From Sediminibacterium sp965279635 (GTDB taxonomy: Bacteria; Bacteroidota; Bacteroidia; Chitinophagales; Chitinophagaceae): DNA of 64,000 bases. This document shows positions 34,195 to 43,547 of this stretch, piece by piece. Both the position numbers and the translations under genes were made by a program. Position 1 is the stretch's first letter. Every line of letters starts with the position of its first letter. The notes under the pieces are model-generated. The model ran no database searches. It saw only the letters and a program-made list of their open reading frames with translations, and had not been told where the DNA came from. Location: the NCBI GenBank assembly GCA_965279635.1, contig OZ257253.1, positions 372,001 to 436,000 on the forward strand, in the 5' to 3' direction.

Positions 34195-35328
34195 ATGTAC
34201 ACCCAGACAGAGATCATAAGCGATACTACGATGACCGGTTCCGGCGAACTGGTGATCAATGTGGGCCCGCAACATCCTGCCACGCATGGTGTATTGCACC
34301 TTGTGATCACACTGAACGGTGAAACGATCAAAAAAATAGAACCGCACCTGGGTTATATCCATCGTTCGATAGAAAAAATGTGCGAGAGCCTGAGCTACCG
34401 GCAATTTATTTATGTGACCAGTCGGATGGATTATCTCTCATCGCATATCAATAACCTCGGCTGCGCGTTAACGGTAGAAAAAGGGTTACAGGTAGAAGTA
34501 CCGCCAAGAGCCAGGGTGATCCGTGTATTGATGAGTGAACTGACACGCATCGCTTCGCATGAACTCTGGCTGGGCGCTATGGCGATGGATCTTGGTGCGT
34601 TCACACCTTTCTTCTACGCTTTCCGTGAGCGCGAGATGATCAATGAGATCATGGAAGATTCCTGCGGTGCAAGACTCACGATGAATTATATCGTTCCCGG
34701 TGGTGTGATGTATGATGTGCATCCTGAATTTCAGCAAAAAGTAAAAGCCTTTGTCAAACAGTTCAAAGAAAAAGTAACAGAGTATGATGACCTTGTCACC
34801 AACAATGTCATTTTCCAGAACCGCATGAAAGGAGTGGGTGTTTTGTCGAAAGAAGATGCCATCTCTTATGGCTGCACCGGCCCCGTAGCAAGGGGTAGTG
34901 GTGTGAACTGTGATATCCGTAAAATATTTCCTTATGAAGTTTACGATACAGTGGAATTTGATGAAGTGCTCGAAACCGCAGGTGATTCATTCGCCCGCTA
35001 TATGGTACGTGTGCGTGAAATGCATCAATCCATCCGTATCATCGAACAATTGATTGACAATATTCCCGAAGGTGACCACCAGGCAAAAACAAAAGCCGTG
35101 TTGAAATTACCCAAAGGAGAATTTTATCAAAGAGTGGAAACGGCACGTGGTGAGTTTGGCGTGTACATCGTAAGTGAAGGAGGAACCACACCCTATCGCA
35201 TTAAATTCAGGTCACCCGGCTTTTCCAACCTGTCAGCCCTGGAACACATGGCAGTAGGCAGCAAGATCGGCGACCTGATGGCAACGATGGGGACGTTGGA
35301 TTTGGTGATACCGGATATTGACAGGTGA
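34195..35328 (+). CDS. nuoD: NADH-quinone oxidoreductase subunit D
   Basis: 377 residues, the 49-kDa subunit. GPQHPATHGVLH near the N-terminus lines the quinone pocket (the histidine loop), and YRIKFRSPGFSNLSAL near the C-terminus is typical. With NuoB it forms the quinone-reducing site. It is the last peripheral-arm gene before the membrane genes: the 89 bp between its stop and nuoH hold only a palindrome, where nuoE, nuoF and nuoG normally would be. Confidence 0.95.
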   Translation: MYTQTEIISDTTMTGSGELVINVGPQHPATHGVLHLVITLNGETIKKIEPHLGYIHRSIEKMCESLSYRQFIYVTSRMDYLSSHINNLGCALTVEKGLQVEVPPRARVIRVLMSELTRIASHELWLGAMAMDLGAFTPFFYAFREREMINEIMEDSCGARLTMNYIVPGGVMYDVHPEFQQKVKAFVKQFKEKVTEYDDLVTNNVIFQNRMKGVGVLSKEDAISYGCTGPVARGSGVNCDIRKIFPYEVYDTVEFDEVLETAGDSFARYMVRVREMHQSIRIIEQLIDNIPEGDHQAKTKAVLKLPKGEFYQRVETARGEFGVYIVSEGGTTPYRIKFRSPGFSNLSALEHMAVGSKIGDLMATMGTLDLVIPDIDR

Positions 35329-35332
35329 AACA

Positions 35333-35403
35333 GTCTGTAGTCTATGGTTTGTAGTCTAAGGTTAGCGTATCCAACTCCAGACTACAAACCATAGACTACA
35401 GAC
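35333..35403. repeat. Inverted repeat in the nuoD-nuoH gap
   Basis: GTCTGTAGTCTATGGTTTGT at 35333 and its complement ACAAACCATAGACTACAGAC, ending at 35403, are exact over 20 bp; the loop is about 30 bp and has further imperfect pairing. Position: immediately after nuoD and 15 bp before nuoH, exactly where nuoEFG are expected in a 14-gene cluster. Arms again hold the repeated word GTAGTCTA. Confidence 0.9.
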
Positions 35404-35417
35404 AAAACAAATCTATC

Positions 35418-36494
35418 ATGTTTACTCTCGAACATATAACCAACACCATTCAAAACTGGCTCTACACCACGTTCGAACCCGGCTGGGCATTGGTATTCGA
35501 GTGCCTGATCGTGATATTGCTGACTACAGGATTGTTTGCGGTACTGGGATTGGTATTGGTATTGATGGAAAGAAAAGTAGCGGCCCGTATGCAGATACGC
35601 AAAGGGCCCAACCGTGTAGGACCGGGTGGTATGTTTCAAACGGTGGCCGATACGTTAAAGCTGATCATGAAAGAAGGGTTGACGCCTGATCTCGCCGATA
35701 AATTTTTATTCAACCTCGCGCCCTTCCTTGTCATGATCGTGGCTATGTTATTACTGGCGCCTATCGCTTTTGCCAAAGGTTTCCAGATATGGGATATTAA
35801 TATCGGGGTTTTGTATATCACGGCCATTTCTTCACTCTCTGTGATCGGTATTTTAATGGCAGGATGGTCGAGTAATAATAAGTATTCATTATTGGGAGCG
35901 ATGCGCAGCGGCGCACAGATCGTGAGTTATGAATTATCTGCGGGGATGGCGATACTGTCTGTGATTGTATTAACCGGCAGCCTGCAGATCTCGGATATCA
36001 TTGCTTCGCAACAGGATGGCTGGTGGATATTCAAGGGGCATATACCGGCAGTTATTTCTTTTGTCATATTCATCATAGCTGTAACAGCAGAGACCAACCG
36101 CGCACCCTTTGATCTTGCAGAAGCAGAATCGGAATTAACGGCAGGTTTTCATACGGAGTATTCGGGAATGAAATTCGCTTTGTTCTTCCTGGCAGAATAT
36201 ATCAATATATTTATTGTGTGTGCGATAGGCGCTACTTTGTTCCTGGGCGGTTGGATGCCCCTGCATATCGGTAGCTGGGAAGGGTTTAACCATGTGATGG
36301 ATTATATCCCTTCCTCCGTATGGTTCCTGGGAAAAACATTTTTCCTGATCTTCCTGATCATGTGGTTCCGGTGGACGTTCCCGAGGTTACGGGTAGATCA
36401 GTTGTTGAATTTGGAATGGAAATACCTGTTGCCGATCGGGTTATTGAACCTGGTGCTGGTGACTGTGATAGCGATTATGGGATGGCATTTTTAA
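35418..36494 (+). CDS. nuoH: NADH-quinone oxidoreductase subunit H
   Basis: 358 residues, eight to nine membrane helices. RKGPNRVGPGGMFQ and AETNRAPFDLAEAESEL are the invariant quinone-tunnel loops at the interface of the peripheral and membrane arms. Length is normal. It is flanked by palindromes on both sides (35333-35403 and 36497-36604), unlike nuoI-nuoN, which are packed with overlaps or gaps of at most 10 bp. Confidence 0.95.
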   Translation: MFTLEHITNTIQNWLYTTFEPGWALVFECLIVILLTTGLFAVLGLVLVLMERKVAARMQIRKGPNRVGPGGMFQTVADTLKLIMKEGLTPDLADKFLFNLAPFLVMIVAMLLLAPIAFAKGFQIWDINIGVLYITAISSLSVIGILMAGWSSNNKYSLLGAMRSGAQIVSYELSAGMAILSVIVLTGSLQISDIIASQQDGWWIFKGHIPAVISFVIFIIAVTAETNRAPFDLAEAESELTAGFHTEYSGMKFALFFLAEYINIFIVCAIGATLFLGGWMPLHIGSWEGFNHVMDYIPSSVWFLGKTFFLIFLIMWFRWTFPRLRVDQLLNLEWKYLLPIGLLNLVLVTVIAIMGWHF

Positions 36495-36496
36495 AC

Positions 36497-36604
36497 GTCC
36501 TTGCGAGCGTAGCGAAGCAACCTGTGTCTCTGTGGTAAAGCCTCTGCTTATATCAAAGACACATAGTCATGAAGCACAGGTTGCTTCGCTACGCTCGCAA
36601 GGAC
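36497..36604. repeat. Inverted repeat with 30-bp perfect arms inside the nuo cluster
   Basis: Arms 36497-36526 and 36575-36604 (GTCCTTGCGAGCGTAGCGAA...) are exactly complementary over 30 bp. The loop contains CTCTGTGGTAAAGCCTCTGC, i.e. the core of the CACAGAGG-family palindromes, followed by a degenerate half. It looks like a different set of arms enclosing remnants of the dispersed element. It lies 2 bp after the nuoH stop. Confidence 0.93.
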
Positions 36605-36617
36605 GAACAAAACGACA

Positions 36618-37094
36618 ATGTTCTTAAAAGATTATATAAAAGATGTTTACTCAGGTGTTACTTCATTGCTTAAAGGAATGAGGAAGACCGGTTATTATTT
36701 CTTTCATCCCAAAGAAATCATAACCGAGCAATACCCTGATAACCGCGCCACACTAAAACTCGCCGATCGTTTCAGGGGTGAAGTGGTGATGCCGCATGAT
36801 GCCCATAATGAACACGCCTGCACCGGTTGTACCGCGTGTGAACTGGCCTGTCCAAACGGTACCATCAAGATCATCACCAAATTTGATATCACACCGGAAG
36901 GCAAAAAAAAGAAAGCGATCGACACATTTATTTACCATCTTGAATTATGCACTATGTGCAACCTGTGTATAGAAGCTTGTCCTACAGATGCGATTAAAAT
37001 GGCGCAAAATTTTGAACACAGTGTATTCGACAGGAGTAAGCTCACCAAAAAATTAAATAACCCCGGCTCTAAAGTAAGGGAGGGAGTAGAATAA
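36618..37094 (+). CDS. nuoI: NADH-quinone oxidoreductase subunit I
   Basis: 158 residues with two 4Fe-4S ferredoxin motifs, CTGCTACELACP and CTMCNLCIEACP, which hold clusters N6a and N6b that pass electrons to N2. Normal length for NuoI. Its 3' end overlaps nuoJ by 1 nt (TAATG arrangement). In a complex without NuoEFG, NuoI would be the entry iron-sulfur subunit. Confidence 0.95.
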   Translation: MFLKDYIKDVYSGVTSLLKGMRKTGYYFFHPKEIITEQYPDNRATLKLADRFRGEVVMPHDAHNEHACTGCTACELACPNGTIKIITKFDITPEGKKKKAIDTFIYHLELCTMCNLCIEACPTDAIKMAQNFEHSVFDRSKLTKKLNNPGSKVREGVE

Positions 37095-37642
37095 TGAGTG
37101 CATCGGCTATTATATTTTATATCATATCCGCCTTTATACTGGGTGCAGGATTGCTTGCCGTTACCGCGCGTAAAATATTCCGTTCAGCTATCTGGTTGTT
37201 ATTTTCGCTGGTAGGTATCGCCGCATTGTATTTCTGGATGCAGGTGGAATTTATTGCCGCAGTACAGATTATCGTATATGTCGGCGGTATTGTGGTACTG
37301 ATCATCTTTTCCATATTTCTTACCGAACAGTCTGGCAGGGAAATGCCGAAGCCACCTGTTACACGAACGATCTTTTCTGTACTGGCGGTCGTTTTTGGTG
37401 CAGCGCTTACATGGATGCTGATCAACGAGTATTTTACCGACCAGCGGGAAAGAGGGCCTTTCGATGTTTCCATGTCTGCCATTGGCGAGCAGATGCTGAG
37501 TACCAGTGAGCATGGCTACCTGCTGCCTTTTGAAGTAGTAAGTATATTACTGCTTGCCGCAATGATCGGTTGTATTGTGATCGCGATGAAGCATAATGAT
37601 GTGGCCACTATTTCCTCATCACAAAACCAACCGGAAAGCTGA
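37094..37642 (+). CDS. nuoJ: NADH-quinone oxidoreductase subunit J
   Basis: 182 residues, about five membrane helices. The pi-bulge TM3 region reads VQIIVYVGGIVVLIIFSIFL, the diagnostic NuoJ sequence. Part of the proton-pumping arm. Overlaps nuoI (1 nt) and nuoK (1 nt). Confidence 0.93.
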   Translation: MSASAIIFYIISAFILGAGLLAVTARKIFRSAIWLLFSLVGIAALYFWMQVEFIAAVQIIVYVGGIVVLIIFSIFLTEQSGREMPKPPVTRTIFSVLAVVFGAALTWMLINEYFTDQRERGPFDVSMSAIGEQMLSTSEHGYLLPFEVVSILLLAAMIGCIVIAMKHNDVATISSSQNQPES

Positions 37643-37956
37643 TGGGTTCTGTACCATTGTCACATATATTATTTGTCAGCACGGCCCTGTTCTTTATCGG
37701 GATGTATGGGTTATTTACGCGCAGGAACATGATCACGATGCTGATGGCCGTGGAACTGATGCTGAACAGTGTCAACATCAATTTCGTCGCCTTCAACAAA
37801 TACCTCTGGCCGGGGAAACTGGATGGGGTATTCTTTACCGTTTTTATCATTACCATAGCGGCTGCCGAAGCAGCTGTTGCCATAGCGATCATTATTAATT
37901 TATACAGAACGCATAACTCCATCGATGTGGAAGATGCTACTGACATGAAATACTGA
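37642..37956 (+). CDS. nuoK: NADH-quinone oxidoreductase subunit K
   Basis: 104 residues, three membrane helices. TM2 has the conserved glutamate in MLMAVELMLNSVNINFVAF, and TM3 the second in AAAEAAVAIAIIINLYR, both essential for proton transfer in studied enzymes. Length is normal. Overlaps nuoJ by 1 nt and nuoL by 1 nt. Confidence 0.94.
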   Translation: MGSVPLSHILFVSTALFFIGMYGLFTRRNMITMLMAVELMLNSVNINFVAFNKYLWPGKLDGVFFTVFIITIAAAEAAVAIAIIINLYRTHNSIDVEDATDMKY

Positions 37957-39878
37957 TGCACATGCCTGATTATGCTTATGTAATTTGGGTTCCTTTGCTG
38001 CCATTACTCGGCTTTGTACTGCTGGGTTTGTTTGGCAAAAAATTTACCGGTAATGCTGCTGGCATCATCGGCACTGCCTTGTTGCTGGCATCAACAGTCG
38101 TTTCATTGATCGCAGCTAAACAGTATTTCCTTGCTGATGGGAAACTGGATGGTGTTTACCAAAAGATCACAGCGTTCAAATATACCTGGCTCACATTCTC
38201 CCCGCATTTATCCATCGACATGAGTATGGTTATTGATCCGGTATCGGTAATGATGCTGGTGGTGGTCAGTTTTGTATCACTGATGGTGCATATTTTCAGC
38301 CTGGGATATATGAAAGGGGAGAAACGTTTTGCGACTTATTACGCGTACCTGGGACTGTTTACTTTTTCTATGCTGGGTCTTGTATTGGCCGGTAATATTT
38401 TCCAGGTATATATTTTCTGGGAACTGGTAGGCGTATCATCCTTCCTGCTGATCGGCTATTATTTTGATAAGCCTTCTGCCGTGGCGGCCGCTAAAAAAGC
38501 ATTTATCATTACGCGTTTTGCCGACCTCGGTTTTTTGATCGGTATACTCATGCTTGGATTTTATGGAAGAAGTTTTGATATCCAGGTATTGGTCGAAACG
38601 CTTTCATCGGGAGCAGCTGGTAAAATAGCAGCGGGATTTTTGGGAATATCTGTGATCACCTGGGCGCTGGTATTGCTATTCATCGGCGGCGCCGGTAAAT
38701 CTGCTATGTTTCCCTTACATGTATGGCTGCCTGATGCGATGGAGGGGCCTACACCGGTTTCTGCTTTGATACATGCAGCAACCATGGTTGTAGCAGGTGT
38801 GTATTTAGTAGCCAGGATGTTTCCGCTGTTTGCTGCAGACGAAATAATTATGCAGATCGTAACATGGACAGGCGCTTTCTCTGCTTTACTCGCTGCTGTT
38901 ATTGCGTGTACGCAAACGGATATCAAACGTGTACTGGCCTATTCCACTATGTCGCAGATCGGTTACATGATGTTTGCATTGGGCGTATCCGGCATAGAAG
39001 GTGAAGCGGGTCTCGGTTATATGGCATCGTTGTTTCACCTGTTCACACATGCATTTTTCAAATCATTGTTGTTCTTAGGTGCAGGTGCCGTGATCCATTT
39101 TGTACACAGCAATGAGATGAAGGATATGGGTGGCTTGCGAAAACTGATGCCTGTCACTCATATTTGTTTCCTCGTTGCCTGCCTGGCCATTGCAGGCATC
39201 CCGCCGTTTGCCGGTTTTTTCAGTAAGGAAGAAATTCTGCTGGCGGCCTATCATTCTGATAAACTGATCTATTTTATCGGGTTATTCACAGCGGCGCTTA
39301 CGGCTTTCTATATGTTCCGGTTGTACTTCTCCATATTCTGGCAGAAAGAGGCGCATCACCATCATACACATGGTGAAGGAACGATCAGCATGAAACTGCC
39401 ATTGATCATTCTTGCTGTTTGTACGATCGGCGCAGGCTTTATTCCTTTTTCATCATGGGTAACCGCAGACGGAAAAGGACTCGAAACACATATCCATATC
39501 TTGTTTTCCATCGCACCGGTGGGATTGAGTGTACTGGCGATATTGTTTGCCATGCGCTTATACAAAAAACAAAATGAGCTGCCTGGAAAAATAGCCGGTA
39601 TATCCGGCGGACTTTACCGTGCAGCGTATAAAAAATTCTACATCGACGAACTATACCTGTTTATTACAAAAAAGATCATTTTTCCTTTCATCGGTCAACC
39701 GGCCGCATGGATCGATAAACATATTGTGGATGGTTCTATGAACCTGCTGGCAGCTGTAACGGGTAATGTATCGGTTTTGATAAAGAATATGCAATCAGGG
39801 AGAGTACAGGCCTATGCGCTGTATTTTTTCAGCGGGATAGCAGTATTGGCCATCGTATTTATTTACTTATTGAAATGA
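37956..39878 (+). CDS. nuoL: NADH-quinone oxidoreductase subunit L
   Basis: 640 residues, the distal antiporter-like subunit with about 16 membrane segments. The core LIHAATMVVAGVYLVARMFP and the earlier WELVGVSSFLLIGYYF with its glutamate identify NuoL. A C-terminal amphipathic region is present, which would be the lateral helix. A histidine cluster (EAHHHHTHGEG) sits in a loop near residue 470. Length is normal. Confidence 0.93.
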   Translation: MHMPDYAYVIWVPLLPLLGFVLLGLFGKKFTGNAAGIIGTALLLASTVVSLIAAKQYFLADGKLDGVYQKITAFKYTWLTFSPHLSIDMSMVIDPVSVMMLVVVSFVSLMVHIFSLGYMKGEKRFATYYAYLGLFTFSMLGLVLAGNIFQVYIFWELVGVSSFLLIGYYFDKPSAVAAAKKAFIITRFADLGFLIGILMLGFYGRSFDIQVLVETLSSGAAGKIAAGFLGISVITWALVLLFIGGAGKSAMFPLHVWLPDAMEGPTPVSALIHAATMVVAGVYLVARMFPLFAADEIIMQIVTWTGAFSALLAAVIACTQTDIKRVLAYSTMSQIGYMMFALGVSGIEGEAGLGYMASLFHLFTHAFFKSLLFLGAGAVIHFVHSNEMKDMGGLRKLMPVTHICFLVACLAIAGIPPFAGFFSKEEILLAAYHSDKLIYFIGLFTAALTAFYMFRLYFSIFWQKEAHHHHTHGEGTISMKLPLIILAVCTIGAGFIPFSSWVTADGKGLETHIHILFSIAPVGLSVLAILFAMRLYKKQNELPGKIAGISGGLYRAAYKKFYIDELYLFITKKIIFPFIGQPAAWIDKHIVDGSMNLLAAVTGNVSVLIKNMQSGRVQAYALYFFSGIAVLAIVFIYLLK

Positions 39879-39885
39879 TCGTTGA

Positions 39886-41370
39886 ATGAACCTTAGTGTA
39901 CTCATATTGATACCACTGATCACTGCGCTGGTCATTCTTTTCTGTAAAGGATTGAAACAGGTAAGAATGGTAGCGCTTACAGGTTCTGTATTGCAATTGA
40001 TCGCCACTATTTTTCTATTATGCCAATACTGGCAAATAAAAAGCAGCGGCAACCTGCCCGTAATGCTTTTTGAATATAAGGCCGTATGGTACGCGCCGCT
40101 GAAAATAAATTACCATATAGGGGTTGATGGTATTTCCATAGCAATGATATTATTAACTGCACTGGTAGTAGTGGCCGGCATACTGGTTTCATGGTCAATG
40201 GAAAAACTGAGCAAGGAATTTTTCTTTTTACTGGTGTTGCTAAGTATGGGTGCCTATGGTTTCTTTATTTCGCTTGACCTGTTCACCATGTTTTTCTTCC
40301 TTGAAATAGCCGTGATCCCTAAATTCCTTCTTATAGGCATCTGGGGAAGCGGCAAAAAAGAATACAGCGCGATGAAACTGGCGCTCATGCTGATGGCAGG
40401 TTCTGCATTGGTATTTATCGGGTTGATGGGTGTGTATTTTACAACCGGCAGTTTTGACCTGATGCAGTCATCACAGGCAATGATCCCTGCCAATGTGCAA
40501 TCTTTTTTCTTTCCGTTCCTGTTTTTAGGATTTGGGATTTTTGCTGCGCTGTTCCCGTTTCATACATGGGTGCCCGACGGGCATGCTTCGGCACCCACGG
40601 CTGCATCTATGTTCCTCGCCGGTATCTCGATGAAGTTGGGTGGTTACGGCTGTCTGCGTGTAGCTACGTTTTTGATGCCGGAAGCGGCGCATCAGTATGC
40701 CTGGATCATTATCCTGCTGGCCACCATCGCGATCATTTATGGGGCATTCGCTACCATGATGCAGACCGATCTGAAATACATCAATGCCTATTCATCCGTA
40801 AGTCATTGCGGTTTTGTGATCCTCGGTATCGGTATGCTTACGGAAACATCGGTCAACGGTGCGGTATTACAAATGGTATCGCACGGGTTAATGACGGCAC
40901 TTTTCTTTGCCGCCATCGGGATGATCTACAGTCGTACGCACACAAGGATGGTAGCGCAACTAGGTGGATTGCTGAAAGTAATGCCATTTATCTCCACCAT
41001 ATTTGTGATCGCGGGACTGTGTTCATTGGGCCTGCCCGGTTTCAGCGGGTTTGTTGCGGAGATGACGGTATTTGTGGGTGCATGGCAAAACCCTGATGGC
41101 TGGTACAGGCTGGCTACCATTCTTGCCTGCGCATCCATTGTAGTAACGGCAGTCTATATTTTACGTGCAGCGGGTAAAACAGTGATGGGCCCATTGAACG
41201 ATGCACATGCTGCAGTAACAGATGCCAGCTGGAACGAGCGTGCCGCGGCCATACTGCTTATCACAGCCATTATATTGATAGGTGTAGCGCCGTTCCTCAT
41301 CAACCAGCTCATCGGCCCTGGAACCGGTCATATTATGCAACAGGTAGGAAAAGCCGTTATCATCAAATGA
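39886..41370 (+). CDS. nuoM: NADH-quinone oxidoreductase subunit M
   Basis: 494 residues, 14 membrane helices. The EIAVIPKFLLIGIWG segment carries the TM5 glutamate and FPFHTWVPDGHASAPTAASM the TM7 broken-helix lysine/histidine region typical of NuoM. It pumps protons. Starts 7 bp after nuoL. Confidence 0.93.
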   Translation: MNLSVLILIPLITALVILFCKGLKQVRMVALTGSVLQLIATIFLLCQYWQIKSSGNLPVMLFEYKAVWYAPLKINYHIGVDGISIAMILLTALVVVAGILVSWSMEKLSKEFFFLLVLLSMGAYGFFISLDLFTMFFFLEIAVIPKFLLIGIWGSGKKEYSAMKLALMLMAGSALVFIGLMGVYFTTGSFDLMQSSQAMIPANVQSFFFPFLFLGFGIFAALFPFHTWVPDGHASAPTAASMFLAGISMKLGGYGCLRVATFLMPEAAHQYAWIIILLATIAIIYGAFATMMQTDLKYINAYSSVSHCGFVILGIGMLTETSVNGAVLQMVSHGLMTALFFAAIGMIYSRTHTRMVAQLGGLLKVMPFISTIFVIAGLCSLGLPGFSGFVAEMTVFVGAWQNPDGWYRLATILACASIVVTAVYILRAAGKTVMGPLNDAHAAVTDASWNERAAAILLITAIILIGVAPFLINQLIGPGTGHIMQQVGKAVIIK

Positions 41371-41380
41371 ACACAACCAC

Positions 41381-42787
41381 ATGCTGAATGATTTTTTTAT
41401 ATTACTGAGGCAGGAACTTTTTATCATCGCCATTATTTTCGGGTTGCTGTTTTACAAACTCGGAAAGGACAGGACCGCTGATGGGTTGCTGGTATGGATC
41501 AATATCTGCCTGCTGCTGAATTTCGCTTTTGGTTTCTGGTGTTCTACAGAAGGCGGATTGTTCAGCGGTATGTTCAGGACAGGTAAACTGATCGTACTGG
41601 AAAAAAATATACTGAACCTTGCCGTACTGATCATTTCACTGCAATCATACACATGGTTACGGTCACACAAACATGCAGCGGAGTTTTACATGTTATTGCT
41701 GTCTTCCTTGCTGGGTATGTTCTTTATGTTGTCCAGCGGTCACCTGCTGATGTTCTATCTCGGGTTGGAAATGTCTACGATACCGCTCGCCGCCGCGGCT
41801 AATTTTGACCTTACCAAAAAGCAATCTTCCGAAGCTGCCATGAAGCTGATCATCTCTTCCGCATTTTCATCAGCCCTGTTATTGCTGGGGATCTCGCTGG
41901 TATATGGCGCTACCGGAACATTGCTGTTCACCGAACTGTCCTGGGCCGTTACTTCGCAGCCTTTGATGATCTTTGCTTTTATATTACTGTTGTCAGGGTT
42001 TGCCTTTAAAATATCAGCTGTTCCATTTCATTTATGGACAGCGGATGTGTACGAAGGCGCGCCGGTAGCCGTTACAGCTTTTCTTTCTGTTGTGTCAAAA
42101 GGCGCTGTGTTATTTGTATTTGTATCTACCTTATATACCGTATTCAAATCACTGGCCGATACATGGTATTATATGCTGATGATACTTTCCCTGCTGACCA
42201 TTACTGTAGGTAATCTTTTTGCCTTGCGTCAGGAAAATATCAAGCGTTTCCTGGCCTTCTCTTCTATTGCGCAGGTCGGGTTTATACTGGTAGGTATTTC
42301 AGGGTACTCGCGAACCGGGTTGGCTTCTGTAGTGTTTTTTGTGCTGGTATATGTGTTCTCCAATCTTGCCGCATTTGGTGTGGTAGCATTGGTGAGTTCA
42401 TTGACCGGAAAAGAAAAGATCAGTGATTACAGGGCATTTTACAAACACAACCCGGTTTTATCATGGGTGATCACCATCGCGCTATTCTCATTGGCGGGTG
42501 TGCCGCCTGCGGCGGGATTTTTTGGTAAGTTTTTCCTGCTGATGGCCGGTGCCGAAAAAGGACATTACCTGTTTATCACATTCGCCGCCCTGAATATGGT
42601 GATCTCGTTTTATTATTACCTGAGAATAGTGAAAGCCATTTTCATGGACGAATCGGAAGAGCCCATCAACAAACTGTCGATTCCCCTAATGCCCAAACTG
42701 GCTTTGTATATCTGTGTAGCAGGCATTGTTGTCACCGGAATTTTGAGTTGTGTATATGATGAGATATTTTCAACCAATATGTATTAA
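41381..42787 (+). CDS. nuoN: NADH-quinone oxidoreductase subunit N
   Basis: 468 residues, 14 membrane helices. LEMSTIPLAAAANFDLTK and FKISAVPFHLWTADVYEGAP are the NuoN equivalents of the antiporter core. It is the last gene of the cluster; a dispersed CACAGAGG palindrome starts 25 bp after its stop. NuoN ends the standard 11-gene order A-D, H-N, with E-G missing. Confidence 0.92.
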   Translation: MLNDFFILLRQELFIIAIIFGLLFYKLGKDRTADGLLVWINICLLLNFAFGFWCSTEGGLFSGMFRTGKLIVLEKNILNLAVLIISLQSYTWLRSHKHAAEFYMLLLSSLLGMFFMLSSGHLLMFYLGLEMSTIPLAAAANFDLTKKQSSEAAMKLIISSAFSSALLLLGISLVYGATGTLLFTELSWAVTSQPLMIFAFILLLSGFAFKISAVPFHLWTADVYEGAPVAVTAFLSVVSKGAVLFVFVSTLYTVFKSLADTWYYMLMILSLLTITVGNLFALRQENIKRFLAFSSIAQVGFILVGISGYSRTGLASVVFFVLVYVFSNLAAFGVVALVSSLTGKEKISDYRAFYKHNPVLSWVITIALFSLAGVPPAAGFFGKFFLLMAGAEKGHYLFITFAALNMVISFYYYLRIVKAIFMDESEEPINKLSIPLMPKLALYICVAGIVVTGILSCVYDEIFSTNMY

Positions 42788-42812
42788 TATGAACCCGTTT
42801 TGCTCTAAAATA

Positions 42813-42920
42813 TCTCTGTGAACCTCTGTGTCCTTTGTGCCTCTGTGGTAAAGAACATTCTCCATTGATCGAAGCGAAGGTTTTACCACAGAGGCACAAA
42901 GGACACAGAGGTTCACAGAG
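42813..42920. repeat. Dispersed palindrome, CACAGAGG family, copy 3
   Basis: Arms contain CCTCTGTGTCCTTTGTGCCT and complement. The loop reads AACATTCTCCATTGATCG then AAGCGAAGG between GTGGTAAAG and TTTTACCAC, the same orientation as copy 2. It closes the nuo cluster on its 3' side. Confidence 0.92.
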
Positions 42921-42965
42921 GATAGACAAAGATTAACATAATGGGAAATTCTAAAAATCAAAAGC

Positions 42966-43355
42966 ATGGCCATCAATAAAAACCACGAATTCGAAGACCT
43001 GGATGGGGTAAAATGCGCCATTGTAGAAAAGAATGTAACAAAAGAAAGAACCGTTTTTTTACAGCAACTACTTGCTGTCAATGGTTATACGGTGATCATA
43101 CAGCCAAGCCCGCCCCCAAAAGCCGCTGTACCACCACCAGCTGTAGCAGAGAATGCTGAACAACCTGTAGTACCCGAAGCGCCATTGCCACCCGAAACAT
43201 TTACCCTGGGTGTAACTGATGTGATGTTCAACGCTGTAAATGCCATATTCGGACGGCTGTTAAAAACTGCCGATGGAAGCGTGGTAACCCTGGCCTATTG
43301 GCAGGAAAAAGAAAGCAGGGCTAATGACACGGTTCCTTATTTTGAAAAAAAGTAG
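42966..43355 (+). CDS. Hypothetical protein with proline-rich linker
   Basis: 129 residues, not assigned to a family. An N-terminal charged segment (about 1-45, NHEFEDLDGVKCAIVEKNVTK), a proline/alanine linker (about 50-80, PSPPPKAAVPPPAVAENAEQ) and a C-terminal globular-looking part (FTLGVTDVMFNAVNAIFGRL) are visible. No signal peptide or membrane segment. It follows the nuo cluster after a palindrome. Composition and the ATG near the palindrome favour a real gene; the role is unknown. Confidence 0.6.
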   Translation: MAINKNHEFEDLDGVKCAIVEKNVTKERTVFLQQLLAVNGYTVIIQPSPPPKAAVPPPAVAENAEQPVVPEAPLPPETFTLGVTDVMFNAVNAIFGRLLKTADGSVVTLAYWQEKESRANDTVPYFEKK

Positions 43356-43547
43356 CCATTTTATAATATAGGATAACAGTTAACCTTGGTAAACAGAACA
43401 TTTATTCTATATTTATTATAATACTGAATAGGGTATTCAGTTAGTACAATCCTTATCCCCGGTTTCCTGATCCTGGTCTTGACAGGTATCTGGAAAGCCC
43501 AATGGCTTCCAGGTATAAAACAGGCTTTTATAACTCAATTGTGAAGG

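Noticed and set aside
40566..41096. A 176-codon plus-strand frame within nuoM.
   Set aside because: Out-of-frame reading of NuoM; composition unusual and no independent start context.
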